NCBI GenBank assembly: GCA_010094045.1
Contig: ML986611.1
Coordinates: 363,441 to 400,342 of the forward strand
DNA length: 36,902 nt
Direction of reading: 5' to 3'
From: Lojkania enalia
Taxonomy: Eukaryota; Ascomycota; Dothideomycetes; Pleosporales
The translations under genes were made by a program, and so were the position numbers. Each line of letters opens with the position of its first letter. Within the stretch, counting starts at the first letter, position 1. This document shows positions 28,536 through 36,902 of the stretch, piece by piece. The notes below the pieces were generated by a model. It had not been told where the DNA came from, did not search any database, and saw only the letters and a program-made list of their open reading frames with translations.

Positions 28536-31500
28536 TTAGTCTCTTAAAAATCCATCTCCATCATACAAACTCCCTGGCGTACCAGCATTGCTTGGTGGCT
28601 GGACTTGGATCCGGGCATTTGGACTCCCTAGCCCCAGAACGCTTTTCTTCCTATACCTATTGCCAACCGCAATTTTCCTACCTCCGTTCATAGTACCAAG
28701 CCTCTCTGGTCGCTGGTCCGGGCTCTCGTCGTTGGAGACTTCAAATTCGCGCTTACGGGGTGACTTGGTACTTGTTAGGCTTGGAGCCGGAGAAGAATAA
28801 AAAGGCTGGAAGGTATTTTGCGGCTTGTTGGACGATGTAGGTGGAATCGGAGGAGTCGAATGCCAGAACTTCTCGCCGTCTTCCCAGATCCTAGAACTCC
28901 TATTCTCCTTCGGTGAGGACAATGGGCAAATTCCGGACGAGGGCCGCTCGGCCTTCTTCTCTAGGCTGTCATTCTTAGGTCTTGCTGTAACCCCCTTGTC
29001 ATTTTGATCTTTGCCGGCCTGCGTGTCTTGCAAGTCCAGCATTGTGGCTTCTTCCTCCCAGTTATCCAGCATGTCACCAATGAGCATTCGCCCCTTTTTT
29101 TCATCCCATGTCTGGTCTTCCCCCCCGCCGACCCCGAGGTCCTCGAGCCGGTTTTCTCCGCCGGGAAGCACGGTGCTATCCTCGTGTCCCAGCCTCAGAT
29201 ACCTCTGCTCACCGTACCCGCTCCGCTTAGCGTCAGAGTTCATCCGCCTCAGCTTCTCGATTGACTGGTGGAGGGACTTCGTCTGCCTATCTCGTGGCCT
29301 AGGCGGGAACGGGCTGAGCTTGGGCATCTGCGCGAAGTTGAGAGCCGGTGCGGGAAGCTGTGCATGTTGTGGACGGGGGGAGCAAGGCGGTAATGGTGAT
29401 AAAGAGGGCGATGCACCAGGGGAAGCTGAATACATCGAGCTAGGTGACGATTGGTTGCTTCGAAGAGGGAGTTCTAGGCCAACATGGGTTGGACAGAGAC
29501 CTTGCTTTGAGGCTGGTGAATTATCTACCTCTGCGACTGGTGGGCTTGATGGAAATGTGACTTCCAAAAGCGGTTCAAACGTCAACTTTGCGGATGTTAG
29601 GCTTGTCGGCATCAGAACGCTATCTCGACCGTTCTGACCGTTACTTAAGATGCTAGGACGGTGATGAAATGGACTGTTCAATACGTTGAAGCGGTCATTA
29701 CTTAAGATTGCTGGGTCAATGGTTACGGGACAGGGTTCTTCTGAGATTGTGGAACGCATAATGGATCTATTGGGAGGACTACGATTCTGTGCGGTAGGAA
29801 GGAACGCATGAGATCGAATGGTTTTCGGGGAGCAAGGTGAAGAATCGTTAGATTGTAAAAGCTCGTAGTCCATAGTTCGGGTCAAAGTTGCTGACAACTC
29901 TTCTGGAGTGGTAGAAAATGGAGATGAAAACTGCTGTGTAGGACTGCTTGCTGGTGTTTGGTAAACTAAATGAGGGTGCTCCGGATCATACTCCTCGGTC
30001 AACAGAGGCTGATTAACCGCGGACGAAAAATTAGGAATAATGATCCCGAAAGGCGACAGTCGGGCATTAGGGGAAGGGTCTGAAGCACCTGTGCCTTCTC
30101 GGTATTTATTAGACGGCCTAGATAGTGCTAATGCTAGTGGCCGTGATGCAGTGCCGTAAGAGGATCTGGTTCCATGGCAAGGGCTTGGGAAGGAGGGGGT
30201 GCTGAAAAGACTACCAGTACTGGCGCGGTTACCGTCGTGTGTTGTAACTGGCACACTATTTTGCCCAGGCCTACCCACAACTAGGGATCCAATAGACCCA
30301 TGATCATAGTTTGCCATGGATAGTGTTGGAGAACTTGGTTTCAAGGCCGCTCGAATGTTTGGGGTAGATAGCTTCACATCTGGAGCCAATATTGATGTAC
30401 CAGGAGGTTGTGGTAGAGAACGTGCGCTGGAGAAGCCGGGGCCAATACACACTCTTTTTTCCAATGATACATCCGGTGATTCCTCTTGGATGTCATTCAT
30501 GCCGGGGGGGCTATTCGGTCTACCTGTTTCACCAAGAATAGTTAGTTGCGTTGATATGCGGACACAATTTTGTCGTTTGTGACCTTTTCGTGCACTAGGG
30601 CTTCCTTTCAACGCTGAAGGAGGTTTTCCCACTGTATAAGGGGCAGGGTCCCACTGAAACGGGTTACCGTTGCTACTTCGTATTGATGAAGCTTGCGTTG
30701 AGGCCTGTGAGAGCTGTCGGGTTGGCAGCTCGCTGTTCTCAGATACCTCATGAAAACCAGCTGGCGTTCTCCGACGCTCTTGAGGCGACCCATATGCGGT
30801 AACATAGGAGCCGGATTGACGTCGAGGAGTGCTGAAACTTCGAACAGTCAATGGACGGCAAGCTGGAGAAGATAACTTGCTCATGGTAGACTGTACGCTG
30901 GATGAATTCGTCAGCGTTGAATTGCGGCTTTCTGCTTGGGACTGTCGAGAGTTCGGCATTGCTGCTTTACTGAATCGAGTGACAGCGCTCTTGATCGAGC
31001 CATGGGACCCTTGATTTTTCTCATAGAGTGTTAGAGTGTCTCGAATTGGCCTTGGCCCCGCGATGAGCGAGCTCCTCCAGTGTCGCTTGGAAACTTCTTG
31101 TACCCTCAAATCATGCGAATGTGAAAGAATTGGACTTGACTGAGTGTAAATCACAGAACTACCAGCAGGCTCAAGATTGGAAACGGAGAGGCGGGGGGGG
31201 CTTCTAATGAGTAGACTGCTTCTTCGAGCGTCGCTCTTGATGCGTGCTACCTTTAATGGCAAGGGGGATAGACCAGCGCCGGGGGCATTTACGAATGACT
31301 GACTGCAGAGGCTTGCGGATCTCTCGTGGAGTTTAGGGCGTGATATTTGAGACACGACTTTCTTGTTGGTAGTCATCGGGATTTCCGCCGCCGACGTAGA
31401 ACGATTTGGTCCTATCCATCTCTCTGTTTTAGGAATTGATTTGGCATCCAAACTTCTCCAGAGAGGCTCTGATTGCGTGGTGGTACTGCTTTCCGGGGAT

Positions 31501-32126
31501 CTCTCTTGGAAATCGTTGCGGAACGCGGGATGGCGTTGAAACAAGGACTGATCTGACGATGGCCGGCATTGACTCTTCCTTGGAGACGGAGGGTCTGCTT
31601 GGGGTCTGCTTAGCGCCGGCACTAAAGGCGACGGCTTCGGGCTCTCGAGCACTGTTGAAAGTATAGGCACTCTAATCTTTCGCAAATGGATGGCCTTTCC
31701 CGGTTCTCGGCGAGCAGAGAAGGACCATGAGAGCCGAGTGGACTTGCCCATAAATCTGGGCGGTTTTGGAGGTTCATAATGAGACAGAATAGAAGCGGGC
31801 TCCGGTTGACTAATTGTCTCCTGCGATGGCAATGTGTCCCACCCCGATTTTGTGTTGAATGGTAAAATCGCATTGCGCTGAAGTACTGCGTGTAGTTTAG
31901 TGATCGAACTAGCCCTCGCATCCTGTGCTTGAGCTTGATCAATGGCAATGCCTCTTTCGTTGAGATCTGCTAATAGTCGTTTATGTGTCCGGACGGCTCT
32001 AAAAAGTAAAAATCCTAAGCCGATAAGAAGTCCCATCATAACAACCCCAACACCAGTCAAAATTGTTGTAAGAGCTGTAGTGCTTAATTGAGACATTGCT
32101 GGCGCCCGGATTCTCAGAGGGGACAT
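28536..32126 (-). CDS. Large Ser/Pro-rich single-pass membrane protein, unknown family
   Basis: 1196 codons, no intron seen. The only hydrophobic segment is at about 20-43 (TILTGVGVVMMGLLIGLGFL), preceded by a Ser/Thr-rich N terminus and followed by basic residues (RAVRTHKR), so the long tail should be cytosolic. The tail is low-complexity, rich in Ser, Pro, Arg and Asn, with many SP dipeptides (possible proline-directed kinase sites), and looks disordered. It lacks recognisable domains. The C terminus ends DGDGFLRD. The Met at residue 11 (32096) is an alternative start giving MSQLSTTAL. The layout resembles the 19742-21508 protein (see findings). The 3' end faces the convergent 27726-28271 gene, with 264 bp between them. 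Coding status is supported by the very long open frame. A scaffold or cell-surface/polarity role is speculation. Confidence 0.8.
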   Translation of the reverse strand: MSPLRIRAPAMSQLSTTALTTILTGVGVVMMGLLIGLGFLLFRAVRTHKRLLADLNERGIAIDQAQAQDARASSITKLHAVLQRNAILPFNTKSGWDTLPSQETISQPEPASILSHYEPPKPPRFMGKSTRLSWSFSARREPGKAIHLRKIRVPILSTVLESPKPSPLVPALSRPQADPPSPRKSQCRPSSDQSLFQRHPAFRNDFQERSPESSTTTQSEPLWRSLDAKSIPKTERWIGPNRSTSAAEIPMTTNKKVVSQISRPKLHERSASLCSQSFVNAPGAGLSPLPLKVARIKSDARRSSLLIRSPPRLSVSNLEPAGSSVIYTQSSPILSHSHDLRVQEVSKRHWRSSLIAGPRPIRDTLTLYEKNQGSHGSIKSAVTRFSKAAMPNSRQSQAESRNSTLTNSSSVQSTMSKLSSPACRPLTVRSFSTPRRQSGSYVTAYGSPQERRRTPAGFHEVSENSELPTRQLSQASTQASSIRSSNGNPFQWDPAPYTVGKPPSALKGSPSARKGHKRQNCVRISTQLTILGETGRPNSPPGMNDIQEESPDVSLEKRVCIGPGFSSARSLPQPPGTSILAPDVKLSTPNIRAALKPSSPTLSMANYDHGSIGSLVVGRPGQNSVPVTTHDGNRASTGSLFSTPSFPSPCHGTRSSYGTASRPLALALSRPSNKYREGTGASDPSPNARLSPFGIIIPNFSSAVNQPLLTEEYDPEHPHLVYQTPASSPTQQFSSPFSTTPEELSATLTRTMDYELLQSNDSSPCSPKTIRSHAFLPTAQNRSPPNRSIMRSTISEEPCPVTIDPAILSNDRFNVLNSPFHHRPSILSNGQNGRDSVLMPTSLTSAKLTFEPLLEVTFPSSPPVAEVDNSPASKQGLCPTHVGLELPLRSNQSSPSSMYSASPGASPSLSPLPPCSPRPQHAQLPAPALNFAQMPKLSPFPPRPRDRQTKSLHQSIEKLRRMNSDAKRSGYGEQRYLRLGHEDSTVLPGGENRLEDLGVGGGEDQTWDEKKGRMLIGDMLDNWEEEATMLDLQDTQAGKDQNDKGVTARPKNDSLEKKAERPSSGICPLSSPKENRSSRIWEDGEKFWHSTPPIPPTSSNKPQNTFQPFYSSPAPSLTSTKSPRKREFEVSNDESPDQRPERLGTMNGGRKIAVGNRYRKKSVLGLGSPNARIQVQPPSNAGTPGSLYDGDGFLRD

Positions 32127-33564
32127 TTCGTTCCTGTAGGTATTGTTTTCGAGATCCTGATGAAATTGGAGCTAGTTATTCGAATTCGCATCGAGGAGTG
32201 TAAGTCCGTGAAGAATTGGCTGGCTCGTAGGGACCTCTACCGAATACTCAGATTGTGCATTTGTCTTTCACAAAAAAGGATTCTGTCCTCTTCTTGCAAA
32301 AATTGGTCTGTTGTTGTCCTAATGAAGAGATCGAATAGCAAAGAATAGCGGAAAACACTCGCAAATGCGCCTACGCCAACATTTGAGAATTGACAAAGGT
32401 AAACACGGGATTGTACATTCACTTGTCTATGTAATATTTCGCCGTTGTCAAAACAAGATGATCGGAATGCGCTAGAAAAAGTAGGAAAGAAAAACAAAAG
32501 TGCATAGCCTAGAGCAAGGGAGAGGAAGGAATGTGCAGCATCGGCTCACAGTGGCGCAGAGGCGGAGTAGCACCTTAAATTGCCTAGATGCATTCTTAGC
32601 TTTAGTCTGCTATTTCAGAGCTATGTTCACACTTGTTAAGCTATATAGAGGCCGGGTTAAGAGTACGATTCTGCTCTGATATCTGGGGCTGCTTTTTCGA
32701 AAATCCCGGGCTGTATCGCAGGGAATTTTTCACGTCTTCGTCTGTTTATTGTGCATACAAGAAAGACTTCGAGCGCAAATTTCGCGGTATGGTACATTTT
32801 AGGTTAGTATGGCAGCTTTGTGATCGAGTTGGTAATCTTTGCCGTTAGTCTTAAGGGGAGACCAAGACCCCAGCAGCCAGCACGTAAGTTGCATCGTGTA
32901 GGTCTGAGACAAGTTTCCCCAATGAGGTATAAAGTCCTTTGAGTTTTCTTTGGGCCAGTGACCTAGGATATGGTCGTGATCCCGGGTCGAATGGAAGGTA
33001 TGAACATGGTGTCAAAGAATTGCTATTGAGACATTGATCCAGCATTTTCACGACTAGGACACGGAGAATTGCTTCACTGTCTCAAACTAAACTTACCATA
33101 GGACTGTGTATTCCCAAAAACTGAAAATTGATGATGAAATCTAATAAAAAGAGGACAACGCCACAAGATCCTCTGATAAAACGAAAGCACAGTATGATGA
33201 CTAAGCATATTCCCAAGAAGAGCTTGTGCCCCACGTTAGGTCAGCGAGGAAATTTATGGAAAAGATACGACTGTCATCAAAATATCAGGTTCAATAGTTC
33301 CCTCTCATTTTATGTAATGGTGGCGGTAAGAAGTAAAACGTCGCAGTAGCATATGTTCAATAGAGCGGCCGCAACTGTAACCACAGAAACAATAACTGTA
33401 CCGTACGCAATTTGAAAAATGGAAAGAGGACATATTTTATACTCTCATAAATCCTATACTATCTACAAGGAAAATAAAAGCGGGTGGCTAGAAAACTAGC
33501 CTTGGGTATATAAACTGCCTAGCAAAATCCAACGAAAACCTGGGGTCTACCATTCGCTCAAAAC
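32127..33564. other. Long intergenic stretch (1.4 kb)
   Basis: Lies upstream of the 1196-codon gene and downstream of the protease-like gene, so it probably holds the former's promoter and the latter's 3' UTR. Open frames at 32237-32497, 32633-32848, 32851-33051 and 33128-33349 are short and lack recognisable motifs. No tRNA or repeat was seen. Confidence 0.55.
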
Positions 33565-35095
33565 TCACGATCGCCTCTTCTTCCAGAAGAAGGGTGTCGC
33601 CGTCTTAGGAGTCTTAGGAGGGCCTTCAAACTCTGGCGCTTCCTCAATCTCCATCTGCTCGATCTTTGCGGCTTTACTCCTCTCGAGGTCCTTCTCAATC
33701 TTCTTCTCTTCTCTCTTCCGCAGATATGCAACAATGAAGCAATAGGCGCAGACAGAGATACCTATGCCACCCAATATGCCTCCAACAACTGCGCCAATCA
33801 AGCCCTGCTTTATCCATGCGTTTTGCTGGGGGCGCTGGTATGCTTGTGGCGCACCGGTTTTGGGGCACCAGGATACGGGCATGACCATGTTATTTTTCTG
33901 GACAGCTTCGGCGAGGTAGAAGGAGTGATCTTCATAGTCGGCCATTAGGTAGATTTGGCCGAGAAAGGCGGTAGAGAGGTAGTTGGGTGACGTAGAGTTC
34001 TCGTCTCGGTCCTGGATGGGGGTAATGTTGGACCAGTTCGAGAGGACTTCCGAAGGGAGGGTAACGGTGAAGCCGTCATCAAGGACTATTGAGAGGCTTC
34101 CATTGAACTGGCTCTTTAGCTTAAGTGAGTTGTCCCCCCAGTAGTTGTCCTTCTGGGCATCTAGATGCTTGATGAAATTCTGGGTGATCTGATATGGAAG
34201 GGCAAGTGGATACTGGTCGGTTGTGATTTCGGCTTGGAATGGAGTAGGTGTAGACTTCATGTCTGGAAACGCAGCTTGGTCGAAGAGAGACACTTCGCCG
34301 TTGGGTACCGCTGCGTCGTTGATGATGATGTCCTTGACACGAACTGTCATCGGATTCTTAGTGTCTGGACTCATAGGATACTTATGCACTTCTCCAGTGA
34401 AACGGCCAGAATCATAGCCTCCAAAAACGTTGCTACCATTCACAGCGCCCTTCGCACGGTCGAATCCATGCCCGATGTACAGAGCGTATGTCTTGCCGGT
34501 GATTAGACCCTGTGCATACAGCGCATCAAGGACTGTTGATTCACGACCAATACCCACTATCGATGGAGCAATGTCTCCTTTCTGGGCAATCTCGATAGTG
34601 ACATCGGTGAGTCGTGTTTCGGACGCGCCATCAGTTTCGAAGTAATGTGTATACAGATGCATATTGTCACGACCGTAAGCACCGTCAAAAGTTCCATTTC
34701 TGTCATTGTCTAATGTGTTGAAGTCTTCGAGTTCTCGGAACCTTTGTGCATGTGAGCAGAGGACAGAATGGTATATAGGTGCCAACATACGTGTCTGATG
34801 TTGACGCATCGAAGAAGCCTCCTGTTGATTTTGTACACTCTTTTAACGTTGTGCTATTGTTGGTGCAGTAAGATAACGAAGCGAAAGAAGTAATATTTTG
34901 TGACAACGAGGGCCAAAGGCTTTGGTTCTGTGCCGGTGTACCCACACCGATGAATGATCCGTACTGAAATATGTCGGTTCCATGCACGGCTCGCTTGTGA
35001 ATGTCGACATATATGGGGTTTATCGAACAGTTAAAGGCAACTGTTGACTGAGCAAACAGCACAGTTGCTGACATATAGAAGAGAAGCGACGCCAT
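33565..35095 (-). CDS. Membrane-anchored aspartic-protease-like protein, probably non-catalytic
   Basis: Two exons, 35095-34791 and 34741-33565, with a 49-bp intron (34742-34790, GTATGT...AAAG). Splicing yields FDASTSDT-FRELEDF and 493 residues from the Met at 35095 (good Kozak, followed by a clear signal peptide MASLLFYMSATVLFAQSTVA). An in-frame Met at 35125 is less likely. The exported part has the peptidase A1 layout: IGVGTPAQNQSLWPSLSQN (about 49-67), a Cys pair at about 77 and 87, GGFF...S.TF, and later FQAEITTDQYPLALPYQIT where the second catalytic loop belongs. Neither DTG nor DSG is present. A transmembrane helix (about 415-441, GLIGAVVGGILGGIGISVC) is followed by a basic 50-residue cytosolic tail (RKREEKK...FFWKKRRS). 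Many N-x-S/T sites. Likely a cell-surface glycoprotein using the protease fold for binding or sensing rather than cleavage. Confidence 0.85.
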
Positions 35096-36902
35096 GGTCG
35101 AGAGACAGACGCGTTGGTCCAGCAAGCGAAGAGAAGCTTTAAACAGAAGTGAGATTCCTAAAGCCGTGATTCAAAAGGTTGAGGGATGGCGAGGAAGAGG
35201 CACGGTGTTTTCTGACGGACTCGGACTAAGGAAGGTGGCAGTGTAGAGAGCAAGGCAATGCGATGTCTATGTAGCAGTCATCTCAACTACTATCTCATAG
35301 GCTAAGATGAACCAGTGTAGCGTCAGCCAGTAAGACAACGCTGATGCTATTCTTGCCATGGCGATCCCTTCCGAGGATCTGTTCTTAGTCGATGGCTGCA
35401 TCTCTGGGCGCTGGCTAGAGCCGCAGAGATGGATAGTGAGGGCTAGACGGCGCGTGCTGACGCCTCGGGCCAAAGCGCAATCCCCACGACTAGAGTTCGT
35501 GTGGGCGCTTCGAAGAGATGCATGAGGACGGGAGAAAGATAATCCTTTCCGAACGGAAGGATGGATGAAATGTCGCGATAGCGATTGGATGAATGTGAGC
35601 CGGCGTCTCGGAGCGTTCCACCAAAAATAATCCTGGCGTTTAGAAGGTCGGAACGATTGGGCGATAGCGACCCATCGCCATCTAAGCATTAGGCGCCCGA
35701 CGGGACCCACAGACTCTGTATTACAACGTAGCTATTTTCACCACGTCTCGTATCTCACTCTAGTACGCTACGTCGCCCTCCGTACCGGGTCCGGCCAATT
35801 AACCTTGAGCGCCTCTAGGAACTTCCTTTCCGTGGGCTGGCGGAACTAAGGCCCTCCGGTCTTGTTCCCATGGGCCCTGTTCTTCCCCCACACGATGTTC
35901 ATAGTTCCGATCAAATGTCGGTTTCTTTCCCGGTACTTTCCCTTACTGCGTATTCCAATGATCCGATAAAGGCATGTGATGATTATATTGACTACAAAGG
36001 TTGTAGAAGCTCAATACTTCGGAGATATTGTCATTGTTAGACAGAACGGGCACAGTCGTACGAATGGAGAGTGGTAATACCGTGGCAAGCTGTGTGGTTT
36101 TGCCAGGCGTATTAGCTTTGAGCGGACCGCTTCGGGGCGCTTAATTGGATGCCAACGTGGGCCAACACTAGCTCCCATTATCGAGGTGGGGTAGAGTAGG
36201 CTTACCTTCTGCTAGACGTTACTTCCTAGTCGTGCACAGAGTGAGTTAAAAACCTACATTCTTTCCGTGCTGAAAAGCGTCATGTCAACCCTCTAATTTG
36301 CGCCCATCACTATTCCTTCTAGGGATGGCGATAGCGCGCGCTTCCTTAGAGCTTAACACCTTCTAGTGTCTGGCTCCGTCAATTACAAATGCTGTTTCAG
36401 AATCTGCTCGGCCATCCATTAGATAGTGTGGCCGGACAATTATGGTGGTGGTCATAAAGTCACGAGCCAAAGTTGACTGTTTGTAAGAAATCCCTATTCT
36501 GATACCAAGGCCCTCTCCAACTCTTCACGTGTAAAAGCGGAAGCGGAGACGATGCCAAGTGCTGACAGGTATGTCAATCATAAAGTTGGAGAAATAGATG
36601 GTGCCATATGTTCAAAGGTAACGTTACAATTCTAGAGCCTTCCCGTACCTTACCTACCAATCGCCATGACAGCTATTTTTGCCGATCCTCGTGTGTTGTA
36701 GCGCTAGGTCTCCTGAGCACCACAGACGATGTCTTACTCTAACATCACTATGGACCTCACCATTTCACAGCAGACAGCGATGTTGTTTACCTATTTTCAC
36801 ATGATGATTAGGTATTCCGAGACGAGTAACAATGTAGTCGAATATCTATTCGACAGTCAGATACAGATGATAGATCCGAGCATAGTAGATCTATCATGAT
36901 GC
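35096..36902. other. 1.8 kb without a convincing gene
   Basis: An open frame on the minus strand at 35267-35710 is Arg/Ser-rich and composition-driven, with no domain. The rest is of normal composition with stops in all frames. A perfect 10-bp stem (36867-36876 with 36888-36897, loop 11 bp) occurs at the right edge. No repeat or RNA gene was recognised. Confidence 0.5.
36729..36899 (+). CDS. Possible small ORF or first exon at the window edge
   Basis: 56 codons beginning MSYSNITMDLTISQQ and ending IVDLS before TGA at 36897-36899, three bases from the window end. Mixed, protein-like composition with several Met. Nothing recognised. It could be chance, or an exon of a gene that continues to the right. 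Confidence 0.2.
   Translation: MSYSNITMDLTISQQTAMLFTYFHMMIRYSETSNNVVEYLFDSQIQMIDPSIVDLS

Noticed and set aside
29011..29637. 208-codon plus-strand open frame opposite the 1196-codon gene
   Set aside because: Ser/Cys/Gly-rich antisense shadow of a Ser/Pro-rich coding frame; no domain.
32990..33010. Sequence resembling a tRNA T-arm (GGGTCGAATGG)
   Set aside because: No matching acceptor stem, anticodon arm or B-box spacing around it.
33128..33349. 73-codon plus-strand open frame starting MMMKSNKKR
   Set aside because: Lys-rich low-complexity sequence in an intergenic stretch, without homology I recognise.
35267..35710. 147-codon minus-strand open frame
   Set aside because: Arg/Ser/His-rich, no motif, no promoter or splice logic. 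More likely chance in a GC-normal intergenic region.

Overview
The window is nuclear DNA of a filamentous ascomycete (Pezizomycotina). The evidence is short 49-62 bp introns with GT...AG ends, fungal-type proteins (Rtt109, glucosylceramide synthase, mitoribosomal mL57), and a transposon-rich block carrying the CpA-to-TpA footprint of repeat-induced point mutation (RIP). I cannot fix the class or genus from sequence alone.

Region 1 (1-16662) is an AT-rich, gene-free island of nested transposons in which CA and TG dinucleotides are almost absent. It holds three copies of one Ty3/gypsy chromovirus family, here called A. A1 (1-5137) is truncated by the window edge. A2 (5237-11361) is complete with 303-bp LTRs. 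A3 (13633-13818 plus 15690-16662) is the 3' part only. It also holds two copies of a Fot1/pogo-type DNA transposon, here called B. B1 is split by A1 and A2, and B2 (13819-15689) is complete and sits inside A3. A minus-strand fragment of a second chromodomain gypsy family, C (about 11904-13622), ends at a 10-N assembly gap. Insertions are reciprocal: A jumped into B, and B jumped into A. The empty sites can be read from sister copies in the same window.

Region 2 (16663-19446) is transitional and less mutated. A 1.3-kb inverted-repeat structure (16717-18008) has a decayed pogo transposase in its loop. It is followed by an internally deleted pogo element (18113-19258) with 43-bp terminal inverted repeats and TA target duplication.

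Region 3 (about 19447-35095) is ordinary genic DNA with seven protein genes. In order these are: a single-pass membrane protein with a PPxY motif (-); ceramide glucosyltransferase (-, one intron); Rtt109 histone H3 acetyltransferase (-); mitochondrial ribosomal protein mL57/MRPL15 (+, two introns, divergent from RTT109); a small poly-alanine/coiled-coil protein (+); a large Ser/Pro-rich single-pass membrane protein (-); and a membrane-anchored aspartic-protease-like protein that appears to lack both catalytic motifs (-, one intron). They do not form a metabolic cluster.

Region 4 (35096-36902) has no convincing gene, only a 56-codon ORF at the extreme edge. I see no tRNA, rRNA or CRISPR. The most informative content is the nested-transposon/RIP record, followed by the probable pseudoprotease and the PPxY membrane protein.
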